Shown piece after piece: positions 20,484-29,500 of a stretch of DNA of 37,658 nucleotides. The stretch comes from a virus. The DNA lies in IMG/VR virus record IMGVR_UViG_3300020442_002599, positions 1 to 37,658 of that record; one strand, 5' to 3'. Each line of letters starts with the position of its first letter. Position 1 is the first letter of the stretch. The notes beneath the pieces were generated by a model. That model was given only the letters and a program-made list of their open reading frames with translations. It did no database searches and had not been told where the DNA came from. The position numbers were made by a program, and so were the translations under genes.

Positions 20484-21581
20484 ATGAGCATTAATGTAAA
20501 AAATATTCGTAACAGTTTAAATGAACTTGTAGACGCAGTAGGCGAACTGCAACAAAAACCAGCACCACAACCTAAAATTTTAGACAGAGAATTAAGTGGT
20601 AACAAAATTAATGGTGGAATGATCACTAATTTTGCATCAGTTGGTATTAAAGATGAGTCTACAAAACAAGTGCTACAAGTACACGATGGTGGAATTTCTG
20701 TAGACAATATCTATGCACGTAAGATTATTAACCCACTTACGGTACAAGGTGAACTTACAGTAAAAGGCCAAATTAAAGCAGAAAAATTACAAGTAGATGA
20801 AATTAGTGCCGACATCAGGAACGAAAGAACATCACCTTTAGAATTCAAAGCTGAGAATGGCAATTTAGGTGGTAAAGGACTTATTTGGTCAGGTGCTGAT
20901 CATACAAGACAATTTGTGTTTATGCAAGGCAACGACCGTATATGGTCAAGTGAAGATATAGATTTACATGGCCAAAAAGCATATAGAGTAGACAATTTGC
21001 CTGTGCTCAATTTAACGTCACTAGGCCCTTCAGTAATAAAAAGTAGCTTACAACAACTAGGTGTTGTCCAGCATTTAGAAACTGAAGGTAATTTGAATAT
21101 TGATCAATTTATCTTCTGGGATAGTGGTGCACAAAAACTAGGAATTGGTACAGCAGAACCTAACGGTCTTGTAAGTATCAAAGATATAGATCACGAATTT
21201 ATTATAGATTCAACACTAGAAAAAACATTTAAAATAGGTACATGGACCACAACTGATTTGGATATTGTTACAGATGACAGTGTTAGAATAAGTGTAAATA
21301 GAAGTGGGCACGTTAGCATTAAAAAAGATTTATTTGTAGATGGTAAACTAGGTATAGGCGTCAGAAATTTTGCAGACGATGCCGATATCACTACATCAGG
21401 ACCTGTAAGGATACAAGGAAAGAAACGTGAAGTTGGAAATGGTATTCCTGACAATGGCAGTTATATAAAAGGCGACATTGTTTGGAACGATAACCCTGTT
21501 CCATCAGGATACGTAGGATGGATTTGTACACGCTCAGGTACACCTGGTGATTGGAAAGCATTCGGGTTAATTCAGGATTGA
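20484..21581 (+). CDS. tail-fibre-like structural protein
   Basis: 365 residues. A helical N-terminus with a Gln/Pro linker (QQKPAPQPK, about 23-31) leads to repetitive beta structure: VQGELTVKGQIKAEKLQVDE, DFVIxx-like strands, KLGIGTAEPNGLVSI, SGHVSIKKDLFVDGKLGIG. This style (LGIGTxxP, VSIKxD) is typical of phage and bacterial fibre proteins. The C-terminal block GDIVWNDNPVPSGYVGWICT ending in GDWKAFGLI is a common tip ending in cyanophage fibres. Probably a trimeric fibre or baseplate-bound protein. A late-type promoter lies directly upstream, without a Shine-Dalgarno. Confidence 0.8.
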   Translation: MSINVKNIRNSLNELVDAVGELQQKPAPQPKILDRELSGNKINGGMITNFASVGIKDESTKQVLQVHDGGISVDNIYARKIINPLTVQGELTVKGQIKAEKLQVDEISADIRNERTSPLEFKAENGNLGGKGLIWSGADHTRQFVFMQGNDRIWSSEDIDLHGQKAYRVDNLPVLNLTSLGPSVIKSSLQQLGVVQHLETEGNLNIDQFIFWDSGAQKLGIGTAEPNGLVSIKDIDHEFIIDSTLEKTFKIGTWTTTDLDIVTDDSVRISVNRSGHVSIKKDLFVDGKLGIGVRNFADDADITTSGPVRIQGKKREVGNGIPDNGSYIKGDIVWNDNPVPSGYVGWICTRSGTPGDWKAFGLIQD

Positions 21582-21868
21582 AAAAATTAAAACAGATAAA
21601 CATTTGGCAATGGTGTGCCAGAGTTATCCCCGTGTTATATCTTGTGGGGTCATTAGCATTCTATTGGATCGACGAAGGGACACCATATAGATTATGGGCA
21701 ATCCTAGGCTTAACATTAGTAAGCGGATTTGCAATTATTTGGTGGTGGTGGGCAATGGATACTATGCAATGGATAATGCAGATGTTTAGAGATAATGTAG
21801 ATAGATATGAAAAAATATCTGAAGAAATAACCGACCTCAGAAAAGATTTAGCAAAAAGTAAAAAGTAA
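21578..21868 (+). CDS. membrane protein with two spans and a coiled-coil tail
   Basis: About 96 residues if started at TTG 21578, which overlaps the fibre stop (TTGA); the frame is also open from TTG 21551. Two membrane segments (VIPVLYLVGSLAFYWI and WAILGLTLVSGFAIIWWWW) are followed by a charged helix. The run of four tryptophans is unusual. Function unknown; position after a fibre gene could point to a lysis or assembly role. Confidence 0.55.
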   Translation: MKKLKQINIWQWCARVIPVLYLVGSLAFYWIDEGTPYRLWAILGLTLVSGFAIIWWWWAMDTMQWIMQMFRDNVDRYEKISEEITDLRKDLAKSKK

Positions 21869-21875
21869 TTAAATA
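21868..21875 (+). promoter_or_regulatory. late-type promoter motif ATTAAATA
   Basis: ATTAAATACTTTATG: the start codon at 21880 comes five bases after the motif. The same string TAAATACTTTATG recurs before the superoxide dismutase gene (25090-25102). Confidence 0.5.
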
Positions 21876-21879
21876 CTTT

Positions 21880-22458
21880 ATGCTGATTATCGGAAATGGC
21901 GAGAGCCGACAAACAATCAATTTATCGGACATAGAAGGTATAAAGATAGGATGTAATGCTATCTGCAGAGACGTTAAGGTCGACCATTTAATATGTGTAG
22001 ACAGGCGTATGGTGCAAGAAGCTATTGATTTACAATATAAAGGAACAATTTATACAAGACAAGATTGGGTAAATTCCTTTAAACAATATAATAACGTAAC
22101 CACAGTACCAGACGTACCTTATGATGGAGATGTAAGAATGGATCAACCATTTCAATGGGGTAGCGGTCCATATGCAGTATTGCTAGGTGCATATATGAGT
22201 ACAAAGTTTACATTAAAATTAATAGGTTTTGACCTTTTTAGCGAAACTGGTCATGTTAATAATATATATAAAGATACCGTACACTATGATAAAGGAACAA
22301 AAGATGCAATCGATCCCAGGTATTGGATCTATCAAATTGGTAAAGTTTTTGAATGCTTTCCAAAAAATAAATTTATTGTATATCAAAAAAGTGGGTGGAA
22401 ATTGCCAGATCAATGGCGTTTAGGTAATGTTTTTCTTGACAATCTAAACAATTTGTAA
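21880..22458 (+). CDS. Rossmann-like protein, DUF115/sialyltransferase-like
   Basis: 192 residues. It opens with a strand and glycine loop MLIIGNGESRQTINLSDIEG (1-20), then IGCNAICRDVKVDHLICVDR, and later WGSGPYAVLLGAYM and LKLIGFDLFS. The GNGxS start followed by CN and D motifs resembles DUF115/MAF-type and GT42 sialyltransferase-like domains, which handle sugar nucleotides. I cannot tell which, and the match is by eye. A glycosyltransferase-like gene lies one gene further on, so surface or DNA glycosylation is a reasonable guess. Confidence 0.65.
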   Translation: MLIIGNGESRQTINLSDIEGIKIGCNAICRDVKVDHLICVDRRMVQEAIDLQYKGTIYTRQDWVNSFKQYNNVTTVPDVPYDGDVRMDQPFQWGSGPYAVLLGAYMSTKFTLKLIGFDLFSETGHVNNIYKDTVHYDKGTKDAIDPRYWIYQIGKVFECFPKNKFIVYQKSGWKLPDQWRLGNVFLDNLNNL

Positions 22459-22464
22459 TATAAT
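22436..22464 (+). promoter_or_regulatory. consensus sigma70 promoter of the queD-like gene
   Basis: TTGACA at 22436-22441, 17-base spacer, TATAAT at 22459-22464: a perfect match to the bacterial consensus. It lies over the end of the preceding gene. Confidence 0.75.
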
Positions 22465-22487
22465 TAATACAAAGCATAGGAGTAAAT

Positions 22488-22964
22488 ATGGCATATTACA
22501 GTACAAAAACATACGGACATAATATAGGCTTGTCGGCAGTATTTCGGCAACCTAATGCAGATCATTCACATTGTCATCTGCTACATGGTTACAGTTTGCA
22601 ATTCAAATTTACATTTGGTTGTTCTAATTTAGACAATAAAAACTGGGCAGTAGACTTTGGCGGTTTGAAACCGTTGAAGGCGTGGCTTGAAGATTCATTT
22701 GATCATAAAACTTGTGTAGATGTAAATGATCCTCACAAGCAAGATTTTTATGATTTACAGGATAAAGATTTATGCGAAGTAAGAGAGTTTGAAGGCGTAG
22801 GTGCAGAAAAATTTGCAGAACATGCTTGGCGATTTGCTGATAAACTTGTTCGAGAAATGACTGATAATCGCTGTTGGTGTGAATCAGCAGAATGTGCAGA
22901 GCATGGAGCAAACAGTGCTATTTACACACCATTTACCACTCAAAAGATCAGCATGGCAGAGTAG
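22488..22964 (+). CDS. QueD-like 6-carboxytetrahydropterin synthase family protein
   Basis: 158 residues of the 6-pyruvoyl/6-carboxytetrahydropterin synthase fold, which in QueD converts dihydroneopterin triphosphate on the way to queuosine and 7-deazaguanines. Seen: SYG-like start YGHNIGLSAVFRQPNADH (9-26), CHLLHGYSL (29-37), WAVDFGGLKPLKAWLEDSFD (53-72) with DH at 72-73, and VGAEKFAEHAW. Against E. coli QueD, the first zinc histidine (AAHR) is F19 and the second histidine of HGH is Y35, while C29 and H33 remain. I recall the same GLSCAFRQ...HGY variant in alphaproteobacteria and cyanobacteria, so it is probably a true subfamily with an altered metal site. No queC, queE or folE is in the window. 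Confidence 0.8.
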   Translation: MAYYSTKTYGHNIGLSAVFRQPNADHSHCHLLHGYSLQFKFTFGCSNLDNKNWAVDFGGLKPLKAWLEDSFDHKTCVDVNDPHKQDFYDLQDKDLCEVREFEGVGAEKFAEHAWRFADKLVREMTDNRCWCESAECAEHGANSAIYTPFTTQKISMAE

Positions 22965-22973
22965 GTCAAGTCT

Positions 22974-23801
22974 GTGGCAAAGTTGGACAAAACAAACCTA
23001 ACTAAAAACCAAATCAAAATTCTTTTACAAGAAAAACGTAACAAAAAACTTGCAAAGACACATCAAAAAAATTTAAAAGACAAAGGACCATTTGCAAATA
23101 ATATTCTTGTTTTAAAACACGGAAAAAAATACGGACCTGAGTATGTTAACAAAATGTACAAAATGGTTAGTAAGCATTGTACCTTACCATTTAATTTTTA
23201 CTGTTTGACAGAAAACGCAGATGGTCTAGAAAAAGAAATAAACGTAATACCATTACCTATTATGAATGTAGAAGGATGGTGGTACAAACCTTATATCTAT
23301 TCTAAAGATTTACCTATTGAAGGGACTATACTTTATATTGATTTAGATATGGTAATTGTTGATGACATAGATAAGTTTTTTACTTATGAACCTAATCGGT
23401 ATTGCGTGTTAAGAGACTTCACTAGAGCAATGCGACCCAAATGGGAGAAATATAACAGCAGTCTGGTAAGATTTAAAAAGGGCCAGTTAGATGATGTATG
23501 GGAAGAATTCAAAAGAAACCCTGATGTAATTACAAGAAGACTCTTTGGTGATCAAGATTACCTTTTTGAAAAAACAAGAGGACAGGCTACTTTATGGCCA
23601 GACAGCTGGTGTCTAAGTTGGAAATGGGAGATTAGACAAAATAAGATGTTTAAAGCAGGAGGAACTAAAGGCAATAGAGTTTTTGATAAAATAGAACATT
23701 GTGAAGCACCTCCGGCATGTTCTATTATAGCATTTCATGGTGATCCAAATCCTCATAGATGCGAAGATCCATTTATCATTGACAACTGGCATAAAATATA
23801 G
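22974..23801 (+). CDS. glycosyltransferase-like protein (DxD, GT-A fold)
   Basis: 275 residues. After a very basic N-terminal helix (1-38), FANNILVLKHGKKYGPEYVN begins a GT-A-like fold. TILYIDLDMVIVDDID carries the DxD metal motif D123-x-D125. Later GDQDYLFEK (near 195) and a C-terminal AFHGDPNPH (His ligand position) follow the order of GT8-like enzymes (DxD, then GDQD, then HxxG/P-K). So it probably transfers a sugar from a nucleotide sugar to an unknown acceptor. Start GTG at 22974 behind AGG. In T4-like phages such genes near fibres can glycosylate virion proteins or DNA (inference). Confidence 0.78.
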   Translation: MAKLDKTNLTKNQIKILLQEKRNKKLAKTHQKNLKDKGPFANNILVLKHGKKYGPEYVNKMYKMVSKHCTLPFNFYCLTENADGLEKEINVIPLPIMNVEGWWYKPYIYSKDLPIEGTILYIDLDMVIVDDIDKFFTYEPNRYCVLRDFTRAMRPKWEKYNSSLVRFKKGQLDDVWEEFKRNPDVITRRLFGDQDYLFEKTRGQATLWPDSWCLSWKWEIRQNKMFKAGGTKGNRVFDKIEHCEAPPACSIIAFHGDPNPHRCEDPFIIDNWHKI

Positions 23802-23807
23802 TATATT
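23779..23807 (+). promoter_or_regulatory. sigma70-like promoter of uvdE
   Basis: TTGACA at 23779-23784, 17-base spacer, TATATT at 23802-23807. The start codon at 23814 lies where transcription should start, so the message would have little or no leader. Confidence 0.65.
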
Positions 23808-23813
23808 AACAAT

Positions 23814-24833
23814 ATGAAACGTATAGGTTTTGCATGTAAATTCATGCATCATGATCAGACACAAAAAAAGAAACTGCTTGAAGAAATTCAACGGCCGCTA
23901 AATACACGAAGCACTACCGTTGCTTGGCTTAATAGACAAACTAAAGAAGTAGCAGAACAACGACTATGGGACATAATGGTTCACAATGTTGAATCATACA
24001 AAAAACTAATTAACTACGTTGGAGGTTTACCAAATGAATTACGAATGGTTAGACTTGGTTCTGATGTACTACCTGTGTACACTGAGCCTACTTGGTCTTA
24101 CTACTGGCGGTTACCTGATGTACGTAATTACTGTGAACGAGCTTTCGCTCCAGTCGGTGAGTTGGCTCGCAACCTTGATGTACGCCTTAGTATGCATCCT
24201 GGTCAGTTTACTGTCCTTGCTAGTGATAGTGACGATATAGTAAATAGAAGTATAGAGGAGTTTGAATATCATGTGGATATCGCAAGGTGGCTTGGATACG
24301 GCAAACAATTCCAAGATTTTAAGATCAATGTACACATCTCCGGCAGGAAAGGTCCAGCAGGCATCCTCGACGTCTACCCAAGACTTTCTAAAGAAGCGAG
24401 AAAAACGATCACAATCGAAAATGACGAAAACTCGTGGGGTATCGAAGCAAGTCTTGAACTCGGACACAAAGTCGCATTGGTCCTTGACATACACCACCAC
24501 TGGGTCAAAACAGGTGAATATATTCAACCAACCGACGATAGATTTTCTCGCATAGTAGATAGTTGGCGTGGTGTGCGTCCTGTAATACACTATTCAGTTT
24601 CACGTGAAGATTATCTTGACGGACATACTGCAAATAAGAAACCTAATATGGAAGCATTGCTTGTAGGTGGCTACAAGAAACAAAAACTTAGAGCTCATTC
24701 TGATTATATGTGGAATACTGCGGTGAATGATTGGGCTATGAGCTTTTGGGAACATGCCGACATCATGGTTGAAAGTAAAGCAAAGAATCTTGCAAGTGAA
24801 AAATTATATGAATACTATCAACAAAATAATTAA
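23814..24833 (+). CDS. uvdE: UV damage endonuclease
   Basis: Cuts DNA 5' of UV photoproducts and some other lesions. The 339-residue TIM-barrel protein has the family motifs in order: RIGFACKF (3-10), RLGSDVLP (80-87), VRLSMHPGQFTVLAS (123-137) with H128, the NVHISG strand (172-177), TIENDEN with E202 and D204, and VLDIHHHW with D225 and H227-H229, as metal ligands of the three-metal site. The end YSVSREDYLDGHTANKKPN fits the C-terminal region. Length is that of bacterial UvdE. ATG 23814 is the only sensible start, although it sits at the predicted transcript start. Surface-ocean phages would gain from light-damage repair. Confidence 0.93.
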   Translation: MKRIGFACKFMHHDQTQKKKLLEEIQRPLNTRSTTVAWLNRQTKEVAEQRLWDIMVHNVESYKKLINYVGGLPNELRMVRLGSDVLPVYTEPTWSYYWRLPDVRNYCERAFAPVGELARNLDVRLSMHPGQFTVLASDSDDIVNRSIEEFEYHVDIARWLGYGKQFQDFKINVHISGRKGPAGILDVYPRLSKEARKTITIENDENSWGIEASLELGHKVALVLDIHHHWVKTGEYIQPTDDRFSRIVDSWRGVRPVIHYSVSREDYLDGHTANKKPNMEALLVGGYKKQKLRAHSDYMWNTAVNDWAMSFWEHADIMVESKAKNLASEKLYEYYQQNN

Positions 24834-25092
24834 CTACTTTAAAGAAAGTTATCAAAAAAGTAAATTAGCATTTTACTGTGAAGTATTTGAAACTATACTT
24901 TTAGTGACAGGTAGTGCAATATTAAGTTTTACAATATTAGATCCTGCAACAAAAATATTTGTGCCTCTGTATCTAATAGGCAGTATCCTAGCTATGGTAA
25001 GCACATACATTAGACGTAGTAGTGCAATACTACTAGTTACTTGGTTTGCTGTAATGAACACTTGGGCGTTTGTCCAATTGTTTGTTATATAA
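24808..25092 (+). CDS. small membrane protein with three spans
   Basis: About 94 residues from ATG 24808 (the frame is open from ATG 24754, but that would overlap uvdE by 80 bases). A basic N-terminal helix is followed by three membrane segments ([56 protein letters not shown]). No recognised family. The stop codon is part of TATAAATA. Confidence 0.6.
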   Translation: MNTINKIINYFKESYQKSKLAFYCEVFETILLVTGSAILSFTILDPATKIFVPLYLIGSILAMVSTYIRRSSAILLVTWFAVMNTWAFVQLFVI

Positions 25093-25095
25093 ATA
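25088..25095 (+). promoter_or_regulatory. late promoter TATAAATA before sodC
   Basis: Exact T4 late consensus, containing the stop codon TAA (25090-25092) of the upstream gene. The ATG of the superoxide dismutase follows after four bases, so the predicted message is leaderless. Confidence 0.6.
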
Positions 25096-25099
25096 CTTT

Positions 25100-25648
25100 A
25101 TGCGTTTATCAGACCTACCAAATTGTACTAGAACTAAAGCAAATACTTGTTATTGTGAACATATATCTTTGAAAGAAGATAAAGACCAAGTGATAACTGC
25201 TACATCTGTATTAGTTCATTCTGATAAAGTAAAAGGAAAATTTTTATTTAAACAAAAATCCGGAGGCCCTACTATGATTGTAGGCCGAGTAACAGGCTTA
25301 GAGCCGGGACTACACGGATTTCATATACATGAATTTGGAGATTTAAGCAATGGATGCGAATCAGCTGGAGCTCACTACAATCCTGACGGAGTCGATCATG
25401 GAGATCTTGAAAAGGGTCATGTTGGCGATTTGGGAAATATTAAAGCAGATTCTTCCGGTACGGCCAAAGTTGAAATAATAGCAAAGAGAGTAGACTTGAT
25501 AGGTGATAGAAGTATAGTAGGCAGAGCTATTGTTGTTCATGCTGACGAAGATGATTTAGGAAAAGGCGGTGATGATGAATCTTTAAAGACAGGCAATGCA
25601 GGGGACAGATTGGCCTGCGGAGTTATAGTTATAAAGGAGGACAAATGA
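25100..25648 (+). CDS. sodC: Cu/Zn superoxide dismutase
   Basis: Converts superoxide to H2O2 and O2. All ligands are present in the 182-residue protein: Cu by H75, H77, H92 and H148; Zn by H92, H100, H107 and D110; disulfide C86-C173; and the guiding arginine R170 in [21 protein letters not shown] and HVGDLGNI are classical. Unlike bacterial SodC, there is no signal peptide; instead a 35-residue start with C9, C17 and C19 ([13 protein letters not shown]). The enzyme would act in the cytoplasm or be packed in virions. ATG 25100 is chosen over TTG 25070, which lies within the preceding gene. With the peroxiredoxin at 7830 it completes superoxide-to-water detoxification. Confidence 0.93.
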   Translation: MRLSDLPNCTRTKANTCYCEHISLKEDKDQVITATSVLVHSDKVKGKFLFKQKSGGPTMIVGRVTGLEPGLHGFHIHEFGDLSNGCESAGAHYNPDGVDHGDLEKGHVGDLGNIKADSSGTAKVEIIAKRVDLIGDRSIVGRAIVVHADEDDLGKGGDDESLKTGNAGDRLACGVIVIKEDK

Positions 25649-25812
25649 TGATTAAAAAATGGATAGATCAAAGAAAAAGTGAAAGGACAACTTGGGACGG
25701 AGCAGTTTTAATAGTCCTTGGACTTTTAGTATTGTTCCTTTCTCCACTTGCAAAAATAGCGGCAGGAATTGCTATTGCGTATGGAGCATGGACTATTTGG
25801 AAAAAAGGTTAG
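25645..25812 (+). CDS. small membrane protein (below usual length cut-off)
   Basis: A 55-residue frame starting at the ATGA overlap with sodC behind a perfect AAGGAGG. A basic N-terminus is followed by two hydrophobic segments ([18 protein letters not shown] and [15 protein letters not shown]). It ends four bases into the 3' end of the convergent minus-strand gene. The strong ribosome site and coupling make it very likely real. Confidence 0.7.
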   Translation: MMIKKWIDQRKSERTTWDGAVLIVLGLLVLFLSPLAKIAAGIAIAYGAWTIWKKG

Positions 25813-26096
25813 ATTTTACTAATATCTAAATTAGAGGAAGCAGGTAGATCCCATATTTGCTTCCTCTCAACGCCTTTACGTTGTGCAAAAGATTTAGAAT
25901 CACAACTATCACACACATGAAAGAAATTATTACTGATCCTAGTAGGATCCATACTACCTCTAGACCTTTGAAAAATTCTATCACAATTATCGCATCTCAA
26001 TAGCACGACAGTTTTATGCCTAAAATATGCATGTTCTTTACCATTCTTAGACTTGCGTAAGTGCCTAGTTTTCTCTTCAAATTCTTTTATAAACAT
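25809..26096 (-). CDS. zinc-finger protein of unknown function
   Basis: One of only two minus-strand genes. 95 residues: a basic N-terminus, then LRCDNCDRIFQRSRGSM with C-x2-C, and about 25 residues later HVCDSCDSKSFAQRKG with a second C-x2-C, which together would bind one zinc. The spacing and the FQR, HVC contexts recall zinc-binding cores of HNH-type or zinc-ribbon phage proteins, but the catalytic HNH histidines are not evident. It has its own minus-strand TAAATA motif six bases upstream. Confidence 0.72.
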   Translation of the reverse strand: MFIKEFEEKTRHLRKSKNGKEHAYFRHKTVVLLRCDNCDRIFQRSRGSMDPTRISNNFFHVCDSCDSKSFAQRKGVERKQIWDLPASSNLDISKI

Positions 26097-26101
26097 AATT
26101 A

Positions 26102-26109
26102 TATTTACA
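26102..26109 (-). promoter_or_regulatory. minus-strand late-type promoter TGTAAATA
   Basis: On the minus strand TGTAAATA precedes the ATG (26096) of the zinc-finger gene by five bases, the same near-leaderless layout as on the + strand. Confidence 0.45.
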
Positions 26110-26146
26110 TTAAGATTATAAAAATTCTATATAAATACATTAAGAT
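26106..26146. repeat. 11-bp direct repeat between divergent genes
   Basis: TACATTAAGAT occurs at 26106-26116 and again at 26136-26146, 30 bp (about three helical turns) apart, next to the two divergent late-type promoters. Could be a regulator site. Confidence 0.5.
26130..26137 (+). promoter_or_regulatory. late promoter TATAAATA before the Fe-S carrier gene
   Basis: Exact T4 late consensus 19 bases before ATG 26157, with AGGGG between. Confidence 0.6.
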
Positions 26147-26156
26147 AGGGGTTTAA

Positions 26157-26507
26157 ATGTCAATAGTTACACTTACAGACAAAGCAAAAGCTAAAATTAA
26201 TGAGCTTTGTGCAGAAAAAAATGCCTTTGCAGTCAGTTTAAATTTAAAAGGCGGAGGATGTGCCGGATTTGAATATGACTGGGGATTTGTTGAAGAATCC
26301 AAACCAGGAGATGAATTAATTAATACAGGAACAGGAAATTTAGTAATTGGAAAAGAAAGTATTATGTTTTTATTCAATACTGAATTAGACTACGTTAGTC
26401 AGATATTTGGATCAAATTTTGAAATACGTAATCCAAATGCTAAAAGTTCTTGTGGTTGTGGAGTAAGTGTAAATTTTGATTTTGAAAAGCTAAAAGTACC
26501 TGCTTAA
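26157..26507 (+). CDS. A-type iron-sulfur carrier (IscA/ErpA/SufA-like)
   Basis: Holds and passes Fe-S clusters to client enzymes. The 116-residue protein has the three diagnostic cysteines, C35 in LKGGGCAGFEYDW and C99 and C101 in SSCGCGVSVNF, and the usual beta fold with LDYVSQIFGSNFEIRNPNA. Length is the family norm. Phage homologues of this kind are known from marine T4-like phages. Here it lies just before the giant fibre gene and behind a late promoter, so it is probably made late; it may supply host ferredoxin or other Fe-S proteins, on which the bilin reductase depends (inference). Confidence 0.92.
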   Translation: MSIVTLTDKAKAKINELCAEKNAFAVSLNLKGGGCAGFEYDWGFVEESKPGDELINTGTGNLVIGKESIMFLFNTELDYVSQIFGSNFEIRNPNAKSSCGCGVSVNFDFEKLKVPA

Positions 26508-26518
26508 TGGAGTAAATT

Positions 26519-29500
26519 ATGGCAAAACAAGACGTAAACATTGGTGTTGAAGGTAATGACGGCACCGGCGATAGTATTAGAGAATCGTTTAAAAAAGTAA
26601 ACGAAAACTTTACAGAATTATATGCTGTATTTGGTGTTGGTGGACAAATTAATTTTACCACACTCAGTGACACGCCTGATGTGTTAACACCTAATACAAT
26701 AGCTTTTGTAAATAGCTCAGGAACACAATTACAACTAGCTGAACTTGCAAGTAACTCAGCGTTAGGCGGAGGTGCTGTAGATACTATTGCCTTTAATTAC
26801 TCCATACCAGGCAAACTTATTATTAGTAGCTCCTTTACAAAAGTTTCAGATGATTTATCCCCTACTATAGGTGGTCCTGTTAATGCGGCAGGTTACGGAA
26901 TAGCTAATGTAGGAATTAGCACTGAGGCGGCAAATGCTGTTAACGCCTCTCATGATGGTATAAGCGGAATCACAATAGATGATTTAGTCATAACAAAAGG
27001 TTATGCTGATCAAAGATACATTACGTCAGGATTACCTTTAAGAATTGCAACCGAGCCTACTGGCAAACTACACTATACTTGGCAAATTACAGGTTATGTA
27101 GATAACAGTATCCAGATTGATAATCATTATGCTGTAGACCAAACATTACAAACAGGAGGACACGGATTAGATAATGGATCAAATGGATTAGCTGTACGTT
27201 TCACTGTAGAAGATACCAATCCAACTGGACTTACATCAGGAACTTTATATTATATCAGAGTTGTATCTCCCACAAGGTTGTATTTCTATACTGAAGGAAA
27301 TAAGCAATATGCCACTACAGACGTTGAAGCAGATGCAGAAGCAAATAAAATAAACGTATCTGGAACTATTAGTGCAGATGATGTTCATACTATAACAGAT
27401 AACTCGTTAGATAATGCACTAGCAGGAAATTTTCTAGATGATGTAGGTATGCCAAGACAAAGTATTGTGCGTAGACAAGGCGATACTATGACAGGTAGTC
27501 TATTTCTAAACGACCATCCAGGAGAACTTTCCGGACAAGGTGCTCCTAACGGTCCTGAAGATTTACAAGCCGCAACAAAATTTTACGTTGACAACACAGC
27601 ATATAGTTCACCGGAAGTTCTTTTTGTAAGTTCAAAAGGCGATGATTCAATGAAAGGTGTACCGCCAGGAAAAGAAGGTACATCATTTACATATGCTTTT
27701 AAAACAATTAACGCCGCGGCACAGCGAGCTGATATATTAATACGTTCTGCACAGAAAGCACCAGGTTCGTACATGCAAACACTTACTCATACTAGTAAGA
27801 GTAAAAATGCAAGAGTGATGGCGGCAGATGTAGATGCTCCAGTGTTTGAACAAGCAAGATTGCTTATAGAAAGAAATAGAAAATTTGTACAAAAAGAAAC
27901 ATTAGGATTTATAGCATACAATTTTCCTAATTTTTCATATGATGAAGCATTATGTGAAAGAGATACAGGATTAATTTTAGATGCTATAGCGTTAGACATC
28001 AATAGAGGTTTGAACGCAAACTACTTGACTAGACAGGCGGCTGAAAGATATTTTTCAAGTGTAAGTGGTAGAATCGCTGTTACTGTGCAAAAAACAGAAA
28101 CTATTGCAAGTTTAAATTTCCATAAAGAACTTGTAACTAAAATTTTAACCAACGACTTATTACAACAACAGACAATCAGCAACATAACTAGATCAGCAAT
28201 TGGTAGGGTTACTACATCAGGTAACCATGGTTGGTCAAATAAAAATATTGTATTATTCAAGAACATAGGCGGAATGACAGAAATAGAAGGTACAAAAGCC
28301 TATATTAAAGTAATAAGTGTTGATACTTTTGAACTATACACAGATGTCGATTTAACTATTCCTTTAGATACAAGTGCTTTCACAGGCTACACAACTGGTG
28401 GACTAGTTGGTTTAAGATATCAAAAAGATGAAGACCAATATTTTGATGACGGTTTAAAATTTATCAGTAATGCAACCAAAACTGTACCAGTAAGAATTAC
28501 AACTACTACTGATCATTTTATAAACGATAACGAAGATGTAACCATTAGTGGTGTCAACGGAATGACACAACTAAACAACAATACCTATAAAGCAAGACGT
28601 ATAAGTGATAAAGTTATAGACTTGTATAATTCAGAATTTAGTAATGTAGCTATTTCGACTGTAGCGTTAACTACTCCTATTAGAGTAGTGACTACAAGTA
28701 ACCATGGTTTAGTGGATACTAACTTAATTTCAATAACACAATTAAGTTCAATCACAGAGCCTAATCAAACACAATTTTACGCTAAAAAAATAAATGATAC
28801 AACAATAGATTTATATTCAGATATAGGTTTAAGTACAGCCGTAGCTGGTAGTACTTTTGCATCAGCATCTTTTGCAACATTTGGTACTTCTGCTACATCC
28901 ACTGGCGGATTTATAACACAAAACGCTTTAAATGGATCTGCGTTTGGAACATATTCAACCAGTGTAACTCAATTTACTCCTACAACCGGAACAGTATACA
29001 ATCCTGCATCTGGATTAATAACATTAAGTATTGGGTCGCATCAACTACAAGTTGGTCAGGTTATTACAATTCAAGACAATAGTTTGACATTTACTTGTGC
29101 TACAGATAACAATGCAACTACTCATACATATCCAAGATCAGGAGATCCAGCATCAGGAGCACAATTAGAAATATTAGCAAGAACTCCTACAACTATTACA
29201 GTCAACGTAGGGGTATCAAGTAACACCAGTGTGCATACTTTTGTAAGTTCTTCAACAGGAGCAGTTCTATTTACAGACGGAGGACGTTTAACAAAAGACA
29301 GTGATGCTAATGTCAATGCTGTTACAGCTATTGGTGATAAATTTGAAACTGTAAAAACTATTGTATCTGATGGTATTGATGCGGGACCAAGTGTTGTTTA
29401 TGGAAGTACATATAAAATCGTTGTTACAAATGGTTCTTCTAGCTATGTAGATCAAACTGATCCAAATAACACAGACGCATTACCTGGTAAAGTTATTAGA

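Noticed and set aside
23898-23905. CTAAATA motif within uvdE
   Set aside because: Matches the late core but lies inside a gene with no start codon downstream; taken as chance.
24111-24590. 159-codon minus-strand frame opposite uvdE
   Set aside because: Fully inside a clear uvdE gene, with no promoter or Shine-Dalgarno on the minus strand and no domain pattern; it mirrors the codon bias of uvdE.
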